Source: Acidovorax sp. NCPPB 4044 (GTDB lineage Bacteria > Pseudomonadota > Gammaproteobacteria > Burkholderiales > Burkholderiaceae_C). Taken from it: a stretch of 64,000 bases of DNA. The stretch spans positions 3,750,001 through 3,814,000 of the forward strand of contig NZ_JAMCOS010000001.1 of assembly GCF_028069655.1 (NCBI RefSeq), written 5' to 3'. Position 1 is the stretch's first letter. Every line of letters starts with the position of its first letter. Shown one piece after another: positions 37,241 through 45,420 of the stretch. Under the pieces are notes generated by a model that did not search any database, was not told the DNA's origin, and worked only from the letters and a program-made list of their open reading frames with translations. The translations under genes were made by a program, and so were the position numbers.

Positions 37241-38200
37241 CTATGCCGAAACGGCGCTGCCCGGGGGCTGGCCCGCAGTGCCCGCAGTGCGGGAGGGTGG
37301 GTCGCCAAGCGCCTCTCCGGCCGCTGGCGTATCGCCGCCATGGTCCCGCATCGACCCGAACGTGCGCGCGTACACCCAGGTGAACTCGGCCCCCATGAGG
37401 AAAATCTGCGCCGAGTAATAGACCCACACGAAGATGACCGCGAGCGACCCGGCGGCGCCGAACCCCGAGGCCAGCGCCGTCTTGCCGATGTACAGCCCGA
37501 TGAGCATCCGGCCCACGGTGAACAGCACCGCCGTGATGGCCGCCCCCAGCCAGACGTCGTGCCAGCGGACCCTGACGCGGGGCATGACCTTGTAGATCAT
37601 CGCGAACACCACGGTGGTGAAGGCGAAACCCACGACCGCATTGATGGCCTGCGCCAGCACCTCCCATCCGCCGAAGGCCGGCGCCCACCATTTGCCGAGC
37701 GCCGACACCGCCGCGCTCATGACCAGGGAGACCATGAGCAGAAAGGCGATCCCGAGGATCATCCCGAACGACAGGAACCGGGCCCGCAGCAGGCCCCACA
37801 GCCCCGTGGCCCCTTCGCGCACCGGCGCGCGCCATATCCGGTCCAGCGCGTCCTGCAACTCACCGAACACGGTCGTCGCCCCGATCAGCAGCACCACCAG
37901 CCCGATCACCGCGGACGTGATCCCCGTCGACGGCTTGGCCGCAGCATTGAGCAACTCTTCCACCGCCGCGGCAGCGTCCGCCCCCATCAACCCGCTCAAC
38001 TGGGCGAACACCTCACCGCGCGCAGCCTCTTCGCCAAACACCATGCCTGCGATGGAAATCACGATGACGAGCAGCGGCGCGAGCGAGAACACGCTGTAGT
38101 ACGACAGCGCCGCTCCCATGCTGGGCGCGTAATCGTCCACCCACGACGAAGCCGCCTGCTTCACGAGGGCCCATGAATTCCCGAGGTTTCTTTCTGGCAT
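37241..38200 (-). CDS. YihY/BrkB-family inner-membrane protein
   Basis: The 319-residue protein has six predicted transmembrane segments and the family hallmarks: ALSYYSVFSLAPLLVIVI near the N-terminus, a central LQDALDRIW, and the late YYSAQIFLMGAEFTWVYA. The function of this family is not settled; early claims as ribonuclease or serum-resistance factor are not supported generally. It is convergent with the CYTH-CHAD gene and is the last ordinary gene before the AT-rich toxin-like region. Confidence 0.88.
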   Translation of the reverse strand: MPERNLGNSWALVKQAASSWVDDYAPSMGAALSYYSVFSLAPLLVIVISIAGMVFGEEAARGEVFAQLSGLMGADAAAAVEELLNAAAKPSTGITSAVIGLVVLLIGATTVFGELQDALDRIWRAPVREGATGLWGLLRARFLSFGMILGIAFLLMVSLVMSAAVSALGKWWAPAFGGWEVLAQAINAVVGFAFTTVVFAMIYKVMPRVRVRWHDVWLGAAITAVLFTVGRMLIGLYIGKTALASGFGAAGSLAVIFVWVYYSAQIFLMGAEFTWVYARTFGSMRDHGGDTPAAGEALGDPPSRTAGTAGQPPGSAVSA

Positions 38201-38446
38201 GGGACGAAGCTATCTGCGGCCCGTGCAGGAGGCTGTAGGACGGGGCTTGATTAGGGGCTGCACGTTTTAACGCGGCCGAAGAAAGCCGGCGAGTGAACTC
38301 GCCATGCACCGGCCGGCCGGCTGTTCTGGCTGGAGTGGCCTCTGGGCTGCGCTGGAGCGTGCAGCCATTGGGTGGGCGGGCCCTCTGCATCTGCTGGCGT
38401 GTCCGTTCCCGCTGTTGGGCACGCGGCTCGAGCCGCGCGTCCCGAG

Positions 38447-38619
38447 GCCATTCCCCCGCCCGCCTGCGCCACTTGCACCTGCTGCCTGCCATGCAGGTTC
38501 TGGAACCACGCGACCTTGTTCTCCGCCGGCGGGCGCTGGCTGGGCTGCAGATTCCTCCAGGGCAGTGGGCCCGGGGCCGTGGGCGCGCTGGCACGCGCTG
38601 CCGGATACCGCGTGAAGTA
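38447..38619 (-). pseudogene. Remnant of the 1085-aa gene (fragment 5)
   Basis: About 170 bp matches the segment at 50.09-50.25 kb of the main secreted gene, covering the peptide from YFTRYPAARAS to QVQVAQAGGG, with a few substitutions (for example GPLPWRNLQP against GQLPWRNPQP). It has no start and no continuation. On the upstream side of the gene sense it stops exactly where the inverted-repeat element at 38620 begins. Minus-strand sequence from 38250 to 38446 continues the frame but matches nothing recognised. Confidence 0.8.
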
Positions 38620-38719
38620 GGGGAACCTCTCCGAACCCCGATGCCAGCCATTCAACATCCTTATAAATGAACGATTTACGACACTCAAACTTGCAAATTC
38701 GGAGGTTTTGAAAGGTTCT
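38620..38719 (-). mobile_element. MITE-like element, degenerate copy (inverted orientation)
   Basis: Read on the minus strand, these ~99 bases align along their whole length with the element at 44162-44259. They share GGAGGTTTTGA near one end, ACTCAAACTTGCAAATT inside, TATAAAT in the middle and GGGGAACCTCTC at the other end. The terminal inverted repeats are imperfect here. It sits at the end of gene fragment 5, so it probably inserted there or caused the break. Confidence 0.7.
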
Positions 38720-38734
38720 GAATACACCGAATTA

Positions 38735-40108
38735 TCAACGAGGTCGCAAACCAAACATAGTCTTGGAGTCTAAAAGCGTCGCTGCTTCATACGATATGAA
38801 CTGGGCATGAGGGCAATGGGCTTCGATCCATGATCTAACGCGCGCCTCGTTCGCTTTAGGTGCTGATACTGCCACCACGTTTTCCAAAGGAACGACTGGG
38901 CCGACTGTAATTCCGTCGTTAACGGGATTTCTATATGATCGCTCCACCTTATTCTTTATATTGTATTCCTTTTGCTTTATCTGACTGATTCCAAATGTAA
39001 TTGGGAACTCGTCAAACCAACGTTGCTTTGTGTAGCATTTTGAGCTGAGTCCATCCTCGCTCGTATAAACATCCCCTAAACCTGAATTGCCTCCGGTGAA
39101 TGAGGTTTCCCCGTCGTCTGATAATATGTAGCTTGCAAACTCCCCTGTCGCGACTTTGTCGCCTTTGCTGATTGCCAATGATGCAGACCAAATTGCTTGA
39201 TTCTTTGCAAAGTTATCAATTGCCGCAGAGCCTGTTCCATGCACAAAGAGATCGTCTTTTTCCCAATACCCATTGTTGGCTAACTCGCGGGCCTCCTTGA
39301 TCACATCCCTGGCCACTAGCGCTTCAGGCAATTTTAACCAATTTCTAGCACCATTGTAGATAGGCTGGATATTATCATTATAATCGCCCCAAAGGGAGGT
39401 CCGCTGGAGCATAGGCGGTAATGATTGGCGGCAAAAAGATTCAACCTGATAAATAAGATTTGCTTGGGATTTCTTGCTTGCTTGTGGGCAGAAATGCTCC
39501 ACGAAAGAATCGAAGCTTCGAGTTTTCTTAACCCATGAGGGGGCTTCCTCATCTTGGCTGTGCAGAAAAATGTTGTAGAGACTTTCAATTAATGAGTTGT
39601 ATTCCCCATAAGACCGCCCGTTAGAATTTTTGGTTTTTTCAAAGAAATCATTGAGTCGCTCTTGAAAATAATTTTCAAGCCCATGGATCGAAACACCAGA
39701 CTCGCTTGCAATCTGTCTGATTGATTTTTTTTCAACAATTTTCCTGGTATCTGGAGCGGTATCGAATGATCCACTCAAGGCGTCTGCACGAGCTTTGTTT
39801 TTCCTCTCTAATGAAAGCAGGCGGGCTTTTTGGAAAATATTTTCGGCATGTTCAGCCTTCGATTTGGAGCCCTTGATGCAAGAAGAAAACAGATCACTTA
39901 TTTTTGAATTGCGATTGGTAACCTGATTTGATTTCCTGGAAGATATGCCACTTGAGGGGTTTTTATGTGTCAACCCTGGAGGAGAGTGGCTTGCCTTGGA
40001 TTTTGAAGATTTTTTTGTGCCGACAGAGTTTTGCGCTTTACTGCCGCTCGAGTCGGAATCATTTCTAGGAATAGAGAAGCAAAAGAACTTGGAAACTACA
40101 TTGTTCAT
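38735..40108 (-). CDS. Putative secreted effector or toxin, unknown function
   Basis: A 457-residue protein encoded in clearly AT-rich DNA. The first ~90 residues are rich in Ser, Lys and Asn and look disordered, a pattern common in type III secreted effectors. A helical middle part (NSLIESLYNIFLHSQDEEAPSW) follows. From ~280 there is a compact region with DLFVHGTGSAAIDNF and later FASYIL and GDVYTSEDGL. An HGT motif followed by a helix recalls ADP-ribosyltransferase-like folds, but that resemblance is weak. It has no signal peptide. The ATG at 40108 is preferred to an upstream TTG. An imperfect hrp-box-like sequence lies ~130 bp upstream. No immunity-like gene follows directly. Confidence 0.55.
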   Translation of the reverse strand: MNNVVSKFFCFSIPRNDSDSSGSKAQNSVGTKKSSKSKASHSPPGLTHKNPSSGISSRKSNQVTNRNSKISDLFSSCIKGSKSKAEHAENIFQKARLLSLERKNKARADALSGSFDTAPDTRKIVEKKSIRQIASESGVSIHGLENYFQERLNDFFEKTKNSNGRSYGEYNSLIESLYNIFLHSQDEEAPSWVKKTRSFDSFVEHFCPQASKKSQANLIYQVESFCRQSLPPMLQRTSLWGDYNDNIQPIYNGARNWLKLPEALVARDVIKEARELANNGYWEKDDLFVHGTGSAAIDNFAKNQAIWSASLAISKGDKVATGEFASYILSDDGETSFTGGNSGLGDVYTSEDGLSSKCYTKQRWFDEFPITFGISQIKQKEYNIKNKVERSYRNPVNDGITVGPVVPLENVVAVSAPKANEARVRSWIEAHCPHAQFISYEAATLLDSKTMFGLRPR

Positions 40109-40240
40109 GGCAGGCAAATGAAGAGGTTCGGGTGCTGCTTAAGAGGCGGGTATTAATTTGCTGCCGAATTTTTAAAGGCGATTTAATTCAGCGACGCTGA
40201 AAAATTTTCGAGAAATGCGCGGATTCACCAGACATGAGCG

Positions 40241-40264
40241 CGAAGAAGATTGCAAATATCGGAA
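40241..40264 (-). promoter_or_regulatory. Imperfect hrpII/PIP-like box upstream of the effector-like gene
   Basis: On the minus strand the sequence reads TTCC, 16 bases, TTCG. The plant-inducible promoter/hrpII consensus is TTCG-N16-TTCG, so one position differs. It lies about 130 bp upstream of the gene starting at 40108. A convincing -10 element at the expected distance was not found, so this is a weak candidate. Confidence 0.3.
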
Positions 40265-40284
40265 GCAAATGGGCACATCCCAAA

Positions 40285-40302
40285 GGGAACCTCTCAAAAA
40301 CC
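40285..40302 (+). repeat. Isolated terminal-repeat sequence like the MITE ends
   Basis: GGGAACCTCTCAAAAACC resembles the terminal repeat GGGACCTCTCAAAACC of the element at 44.16 kb with two small insertions. No second end is visible nearby, so it may be a leftover end of the same element family. It lies between the effector-like gene and gene fragment 4. Confidence 0.4.
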
Positions 40303-40380
40303 AACCGCTCCCTTCTGACCCGAGAAAGCGTGCCTCTTTGCCACGATCACACCCCGTAGCGCGCTGAAGTTCGACCTGTT

Positions 40381-41623
40381 CTGATCTGCTCTCCCGTCAG
40401 CTTCTGCAGGTTGTTGGCTTGCAGCTGGGTTTTGGTGTTCTCCAACCTGGTCTTGAGGCTGTCCAGTTGCCTGGCGCCGATCCCCCCGGCACTGATCCCA
40501 ATGGCCGTGGCCTGCCCCGCCACGTGGCTCTGGTCGGGCGTGATGTCCCATTGCGTGGGGTCGTACAACTGGGTGAAGCCGCCCTGCCCCTGCAGATCGC
40601 TGCCCATCGTGACCGCGCTGCTGCTTTGGGCCACCACCTGCCCGTCCAGGGTCATTTGCGGTTTGAGCCGGATCAGGTACCCCGGCAGGCTGGTCGGCAG
40701 TTCGCCGGGCTGGATCGGGCTGCCGTCCGCGTGCGGCTTGGGCAGGAAGCTCGCGATCAGGTCCGACGTGGCCGGGTCGGCCGGCACGTAGCTCAGGGTC
40801 AGGCGTTTGCCCGCCAGGCGGCTCGTGGGGGCCGTGTAGCTCAGCAGTTCATTGCCCCCGCTGTCGCTCAGCTGGTAGGTGAACCGGTGCTGCAGCCCGG
40901 CCGGGACCGTGGCGCCCAGTTCACATAGGCCTGCACCCACGCGTGCTCGAAGCGGATGCTCTGCACCGTCCCGCCCTGCACGCTGCCCCGCGCCGCGATC
41001 CCGCCCTGGTTCATCAGTTGCAACACCGCCTGGATCTGGCTCGCCCCTCCCACCCAGTTCATCGCCTGCGCCGCCGGGATCTCCACCGTGCCGAACTGGT
41101 AGCGCGCCGGAATACCCGCTGCGCGCAGCAGCGCGATCTGCAGGCTGGCGATGTCGATCGCGTTGCCGCGCTGCTTGTCCAGCGTGTCCTGCGCGCTCTG
41201 GATCGCTCCCCAGGTGGGCACCCATTCGATGGTGTTGCGCACCCAGTTCTGGATGGCGACGGGGTTGTTGCCCAGCTCCTGCGCCTTGGCGCGGATGGCG
41301 GCCGTGAGGGTGACTTCCTCCGTTTCCGCCAGGTCCTCGGGCGTGGGCGCCTGCCCGGGCTCGGGCGGAGTCGTGAACTGCAGGCCGAGGCCATTGCCGT
41401 TCCCTCCGCCCGCCTGCGCCACTTGCACCTGCTGCTTGCCGTGCAGGTTCTGGAACCACGCGACCTTGTTCTCCGCCGGCGGGCGCTGGCTGGGCTGCGG
41501 GTTCCTCCAGGGCAGTTGGCCCGGGGCCGTGGGCGCGCTGGCACGCGCTGCCGGATACCGCGTGAAGTAGGCGTCCAGCGTGGCCGCGCCCGGTAACTGG
41601 CGCCACGACCGGATCAGCCCGCG
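40381..41623 (-). pseudogene. Partial, deleted copy of the 1085-aa gene (fragment 4)
   Basis: This block copies the main gene from GLIRSWRQ (near residue 199) to LTGEQI (near residue 770) with almost no substitutions. A 400-bp internal piece (main 49185-49584) is missing. The joint falls on a 5-bp GGCGC direct repeat and shifts the frame, so the first part ends with NWAPRSRPGC and the second part continues in another frame from GLQHRFTYQ. Three residues are also missing near GAATLDAYF. It has no tip and no immunity-like partner. The near-identity points to a recent duplication; it cannot make a full protein. Confidence 0.85.
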
Positions 41624-41713
41624 CCTGCTAAAGGCAAGAAAAGAAACGGAAGAAGATGGAAATGCCTCCATGCCGCCGCAAACATTCAATAGTTTGCTCA
41701 CATTTTCATAGCA
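41621..41713 (-). repeat. Cassette-boundary repeat, copy next to fragment 4
   Basis: On the minus strand this reads GAGCAAACTATTGAATG, then GGCGGCATGGAGGCATTTCC, then a TTCTTCC/TTTCTT stretch up to CCTTTAGCAGGCGC, where it joins the body of the main gene at codon ~199. The same joint is found at 44016. In this copy the repeat is open in frame with the gene fragment (MEAFPSSSVSFLAFSRRG), so it could supply an alternative start. Confidence 0.75.
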
Positions 41714-41827
41714 AAAAAAAGAAGGCTTATCGAATGCGGTCTCAAAACCGAAATGCAAATCCTGTAGGCATCAAGCCGAAGAACGCGAATCAGATCACCG
41801 GTTTGCGGGTTGCTCAGGGCGGACTCT

Positions 41828-42247
41828 TCAGCTATTTAAAACATGCTTCAAACTTTTGCCCGAGAGCAGCAACAAAGCAATTTCCATGTTCTTATTAAAC
41901 TCAATAGAAATTGTAGGCAACCTAACTCCGTCACTTTGAGAAATTATTAACAATATTTGATGAACTTTACTTCCGGCATGCCGAAAATCTCGATATGCAT
42001 TCGACAGATCCTTTTCAACAAGCCTACAAGCCATATTTGAATCCAATCTCGAGAAAATATCCAGCAAGGAGATTTTCAAAGCAACACTCAAATGCTCATA
42101 ATTTCCAATCAAATAATTACAGAACTCGTCGACATCTTCAGCCAATGAATAATTATTTTTCAAATATTTGGAGAATGATTCCAATTCAGAAAAATCACCA
42201 ACTCCAGCAAGATCCATTAACTCCTTATATCTCTGCAACAACCTCAT
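41828..42247 (-). CDS. Putative immunity protein, paralogue B of cassette 3
   Basis: A 139-residue soluble protein in AT-rich DNA. It is paralogous to the next gene upstream and of the same length: shared features include the middle LLDIFSRLDSNMACRLVEKDL (against LLSLFQIDEDVGCSFARKEI) and the end EFNKNMEIALLL...VLNS (against DYDKNMKIAFAF...FLKN). GGGAG at ribosome-binding distance fixes the start at 42247, rather than a longer frame. Its position after a toxin-like tip and a first immunity-like gene suggests a tandem immunity array. No domain is recognised. Confidence 0.65.
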   Translation of the reverse strand: MRLLQRYKELMDLAGVGDFSELESFSKYLKNNYSLAEDVDEFCNYLIGNYEHLSVALKISLLDIFSRLDSNMACRLVEKDLSNAYRDFRHAGSKVHQILLIISQSDGVRLPTISIEFNKNMEIALLLLSGKSLKHVLNS

Positions 42248-42309
42248 AACCACTCCCAAAACGAAATACACCAAAGCCTGAAGCCATTTTCTTAGATGCT
42301 AATAAGAAG

Positions 42310-42729
42310 TCAGTTCTTCAAAAACTTTTGTACATCAACCCCTTCATCAAAAGCAAAGGCAATTTTCATATTTTTATCATAATCATCCGGAGGCATCGAC
42401 TCTTTAATCCCTCTGCAACTCAGCATGATTGAGACAATTTTATGCAAATACTCAGCCTGCACTTTGAACTCCTCAACTGACCGTGAAATCTCTTTTCTAG
42501 CGAAGCTACAACCAACATCTTCATCGATTTGAAATAAAGATAGCAAAACTGCCGCCTGCAGTCTAGCAGGAATTATTTCATATGTTGATACTATGTATTC
42601 AACAAGCTCATCAACCTCAGATAAGGAGACTTTTCCAGCACGAACCTCATCAATAAACTCCATAAAAGGAAGGGCATCCCCTCCCTCCATAAGAAGAAAA
42701 TATTTTTTATAAGACTCTACTGCTTTCAT
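42310..42729 (-). CDS. Putative immunity protein, paralogue A of cassette 3
   Basis: A 139-residue acidic, helical, soluble protein beginning MKAVESYKKYFLL. AAGGAG precedes the ATG. It lies 49 bp after the end of tip 3 and is paralogous to the following gene, from which it is separated by 62 bp. Duplicated small genes after a polymorphic toxin tip are commonly immunity genes with different specificities. The DNA is strongly AT-rich compared with flanking chromosomal genes, which indicates transfer. No known immunity family is recognised. Confidence 0.65.
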   Translation of the reverse strand: MKAVESYKKYFLLMEGGDALPFMEFIDEVRAGKVSLSEVDELVEYIVSTYEIIPARLQAAVLLSLFQIDEDVGCSFARKEISRSVEEFKVQAEYLHKIVSIMLSCRGIKESMPPDDYDKNMKIAFAFDEGVDVQKFLKN

Positions 42730-42778
42730 CTTACTCCTTAATATTTACGCCATTTAAATTCTCAAGATCCAACCTATA

Positions 42779-44015
42779 CTATAAACCTTTATATTCTCGT
42801 TGTTCTGGAGAACAAATTTGCTTTTTGGGTGCTCCATCAGTTCCAAAGGGAGGATATTTTTTTATGCAAATACTCATGGAAACAATCATTCCACGCAAAT
42901 CAACTCCTGTGGGAAACCAACTTGGTGGTTCGTCAAAAATATCGGCCATCTTATCTCTTACTTGCCTTGTAGTTACACCAACACCGGCATCGCCTTTCAG
43001 AGGATAACCAGTCGTCTCAAACGTTTGAGTGCCTGACGCTCTTGGACTAACTTGAAGCTGCAGTCGCATCATCGGCAAAGCGCAGCTAGGGCTATCCTTC
43101 GGGGATGCATTTGCAGTGGTAGATACCATGATTGCAACTACTGCTGCCACTGCAGGCCCTAGGCCAAAGCCTCCTTTCAGAGCCGCAACCAATATAGCAA
43201 CCGCTAGAACTAGCAAGATAAATAAAATGGCATCCGCGATTTGAGATGTGTAGCAATCAATTACCTCAGCTACTGTATTGACGGCAGAATAAATAGCCAA
43301 AACAGTGGTTTCATATGTATTTTCAACAATGGGGCGTCATATGTACTCGGTGGTGAACCTATTCCATAAATATTTAGAAGGCGCCCCCCAGGCTCGCTCG
43401 TTAGATGCTCCCGATAGCCGCCATTACTTCCTTCCTCAATGGTGTAGGCTCCCGCCCCCGTATCAGGATCAATTGCCGTAAACCCCGACCCCATCCATCC
43501 GCTCTCTGTGATCGGGCGCTCATGAATATTCACCTCATACCCCGCATCCAGTGACTGCTGCACCCGGTTTTGCGTGTCGTAACTGTGCGCCGATAGCGCA
43601 CTGCTCACGATGCCCGGGTTTTCGCTGTAGACCTTCCGGGTGATCGTGTAAATCCTCTGCCCCTGCGATGCGGCAATCCCTAGAGCCTTCATGGCACTAA
43701 TACCCTGCGGACATTCTGGCAAACCCGCCGTAGGGTTGCTATCTCCCTGCAAATTGCATTTCGCCGGGTCATTGAAGAACCGCTCAGGCACCGCATGCTC
43801 CAACGCACTCATGTACTGCCCCCGGAGCCGGTTATAGGCGATCCACTTCTTATCGTCGTTGTCCTTCGCCCAACTCACATTCCGGATGTGCCCGATATCG
43901 ATATTCATCCCAGGGAACGTCAGCTCGCACGCGCTGCGGGATACCGCGTGAAGTAGGCGTCCAGTGCGGCCAACGTGGCCGCGCCCGGCGACTGCCGCCA
44001 TGCGCGGATCAGCCC
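42779..44015 (-). pseudogene. Orphan toxin cassette 3 (body fragment plus variable tip, frameshifted)
   Basis: From the upstream end, 44015-43923 copies the main gene from GLIRAWRQSPG to YPAARAS and then hits TGA; a deletion joins it out of frame to TFPGMNIDIGHIRN. From there to YTIEEGSNG (about 43430) the body is nearly identical to the main gene. The tip that follows is new and AT-rich. Its frame breaks near 43326: before it reads LLNIYGIGSPPSTYDAPL and stops at 43270, after it the next frame reads VENTYETTVLAIYSAVN down to 42779. The second part aligns with tip 2, showing that one base is missing. The tip has a hydrophobic segment, then STTANA and a C-terminal ~100-residue domain. It has no native start and is probably silent. 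Confidence 0.8.
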
Positions 44016-44139
44016 GCGCCTGCTAAAGGCGAGAAAAGAAATGGAAGAAGATGGAAATACCTCTATGCCGCCGCAAACATTGAAGAGTTTGCTCACATTT
44101 TTATAGCATCAAGAGGCTCTATCAGTGAGTTGTCCAAAC
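44016..44139 (-). repeat. Cassette-boundary repeat, copy next to cassette 3
   Basis: This copy contains GTTTGGACAACTCACT, the GAGCAAACTCTTCAATG block, GCGGCATAGAGG and the TTCTTCC/TTTCTTTTCTC run, joining the gene body at the same codon as the copy at 41.62 kb. Here the ATG of the GGCATGGAGG block is changed to ATA. The outer part (GTTTGGACAACTCACT) is shared with the copy at 46.57-46.66 kb. Confidence 0.75.
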
Positions 44140-44161
44140 CTCTAGATTGAGAAATCAGACT

Positions 44162-44259
44162 GGGACCTCTCAAAACCTCCCAATTTGCAAGTTTGAGTGC
44201 CGTAACTCGTTGATTTATACAGGCGCTAAGTGGCCGAGATTGGGGTTTTGAGAGGTCCC
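44162..44259 (+). mobile_element. 98-bp MITE-like element with 16-bp perfect terminal inverted repeats
   Basis: The left end is GGGACCTCTCAAAACC (44162-44177) and the right end is its exact complement (44244-44259). The ~66-bp interior has no coding capacity. A degenerate copy lies inverted at 38620-38719, and partial ends occur at 40285 and 46663. No transposase with such ends is in the window. No clear target-site duplication was identified. Confidence 0.8.
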
Positions 44260-44876
44260 CAGACGTCATAGCCTGCTGTTTTATCAAAATGCTTCATGCC
44301 TTTTGAAAAACTTCCGCATATTTCAAAATAAGACGCTTTATCCCTTCTTATTCTTCCTGCGCCTTAGAAAAAACATTCTCGATCAAAAAAATATCAAAAT
44401 AATAAAAAGCAATGAAATAGCAACAAAAATAACAATATCTTTGATTTCTTGTTATTTCCTTTATTTTGTTTGATGTCAATCCCAAGAAAAAGGGTAGCCA
44501 TAGACAGCACAAATGTTAAATTTTTGAATTAAGTTTTTTATCATTAACTATTAAAACATGTTGGAAGGTCTGTCGATGGATACTCTTGGCCTGCAATTAA
44601 TGCAGGAAATACAACAATAGTTCCATACAAAATTCAAATAGCAGGCATGTTGATCAATTGGACGGGTCGAGGATAAACAACTTACCCGAATCAGGTTGTG
44701 AAGGCTTAGTAACCATCAGACTCCTCGGAGCAATTCGCAAGAAAACAGGGGTTGGTAAAACCATACCTTGCAAATACTTTGTCCATCAATTCGAAAAACT
44801 ACGAATCAGATCAACGGCGCGCGGGTTTTTCCAGCGATGACTAAATAAAGCTCAAACATGAATGCTTGAAATATTC
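44260..44876. other. AT-rich intergenic stretch without a gene
   Basis: These 617 bases are strongly AT-rich with many short A/T runs and no coding frame with a ribosome-binding site or recognisable product. Near its right end, 44802-44827 (CGAATCAGATCAACGG...GCGGGTT) repeats 41786-41806, which also lies just downstream of a putative immunity gene. It is probably decayed cassette DNA. Confidence 0.6.
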
Positions 44877-45419
44877 CTATTTTTCAATTCTAGAGAAATG
44901 AATATCATATTGCTCACAATCGGACTGAAATCCGGCTCCAATTTTCGAGAGTAGATTAACGATCTTCTCAGAATATCCTACGCCGACACAACCACCATCA
45001 TCTAAAGATCCATAAATTGCCTTGAAAATAATAAAATATTCACCTATGCAATGATCTTTTGCCTTTGGCATGTTATTTGCGAATGGGATTAGAAATTTAA
45101 TCATTGCACCTTCTTCTTTTATCCATAGCTGAGAATACTCTGATCCCATGGGCATTGAAAATTGGCTTTCAAAAACATTCTTATCATCCGCATAATTAAA
45201 TATCTCTGACTGCCAGATAAAATAGCCCTCACCAAAGGTGCCAGGAATTCCGGATTCAATGAAAACCGGCGGATCATCAAGATTCTTATTCTTCCTTTTT
45301 GGATTCTTTATGTACCCTGATCTCCCGGTATGTATGCCAACATTCATTGCGGCATCGGCATAAGATGCCGCATTAAACCGCCCACCACCAATCATTAAAT
45401 AAAATCTGAGTAAATTCAT
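44877..45419 (-). CDS. Putative immunity protein of cassette 2
   Basis: The 180-residue protein starts one base after the stop codon of cassette 2 and is encoded in AT-rich DNA. It is mixed alpha/beta without a signal peptide, has several aromatic and glycine residues (YFIWQSEIFNY, IGEYFIIFKAIYGSLDDGG) and four cysteines in its second half region. No family is recognised. The tight spacing to the tip is the main reason to call it an immunity gene. Confidence 0.6.
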   Translation of the reverse strand: MNLLRFYLMIGGGRFNAASYADAAMNVGIHTGRSGYIKNPKRKNKNLDDPPVFIESGIPGTFGEGYFIWQSEIFNYADDKNVFESQFSMPMGSEYSQLWIKEEGAMIKFLIPFANNMPKAKDHCIGEYFIIFKAIYGSLDDGGCVGVGYSEKIVNLLSKIGAGFQSDCEQYDIHFSRIEK

Positions 45420-45420
45420 A

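Noticed and set aside
44658..44840. 60-codon plus-strand ORF in the AT-rich gap
   Set aside because: No ribosome-binding site, no similarity noticed, and it overlaps a repeated cassette-end motif; most likely chance.
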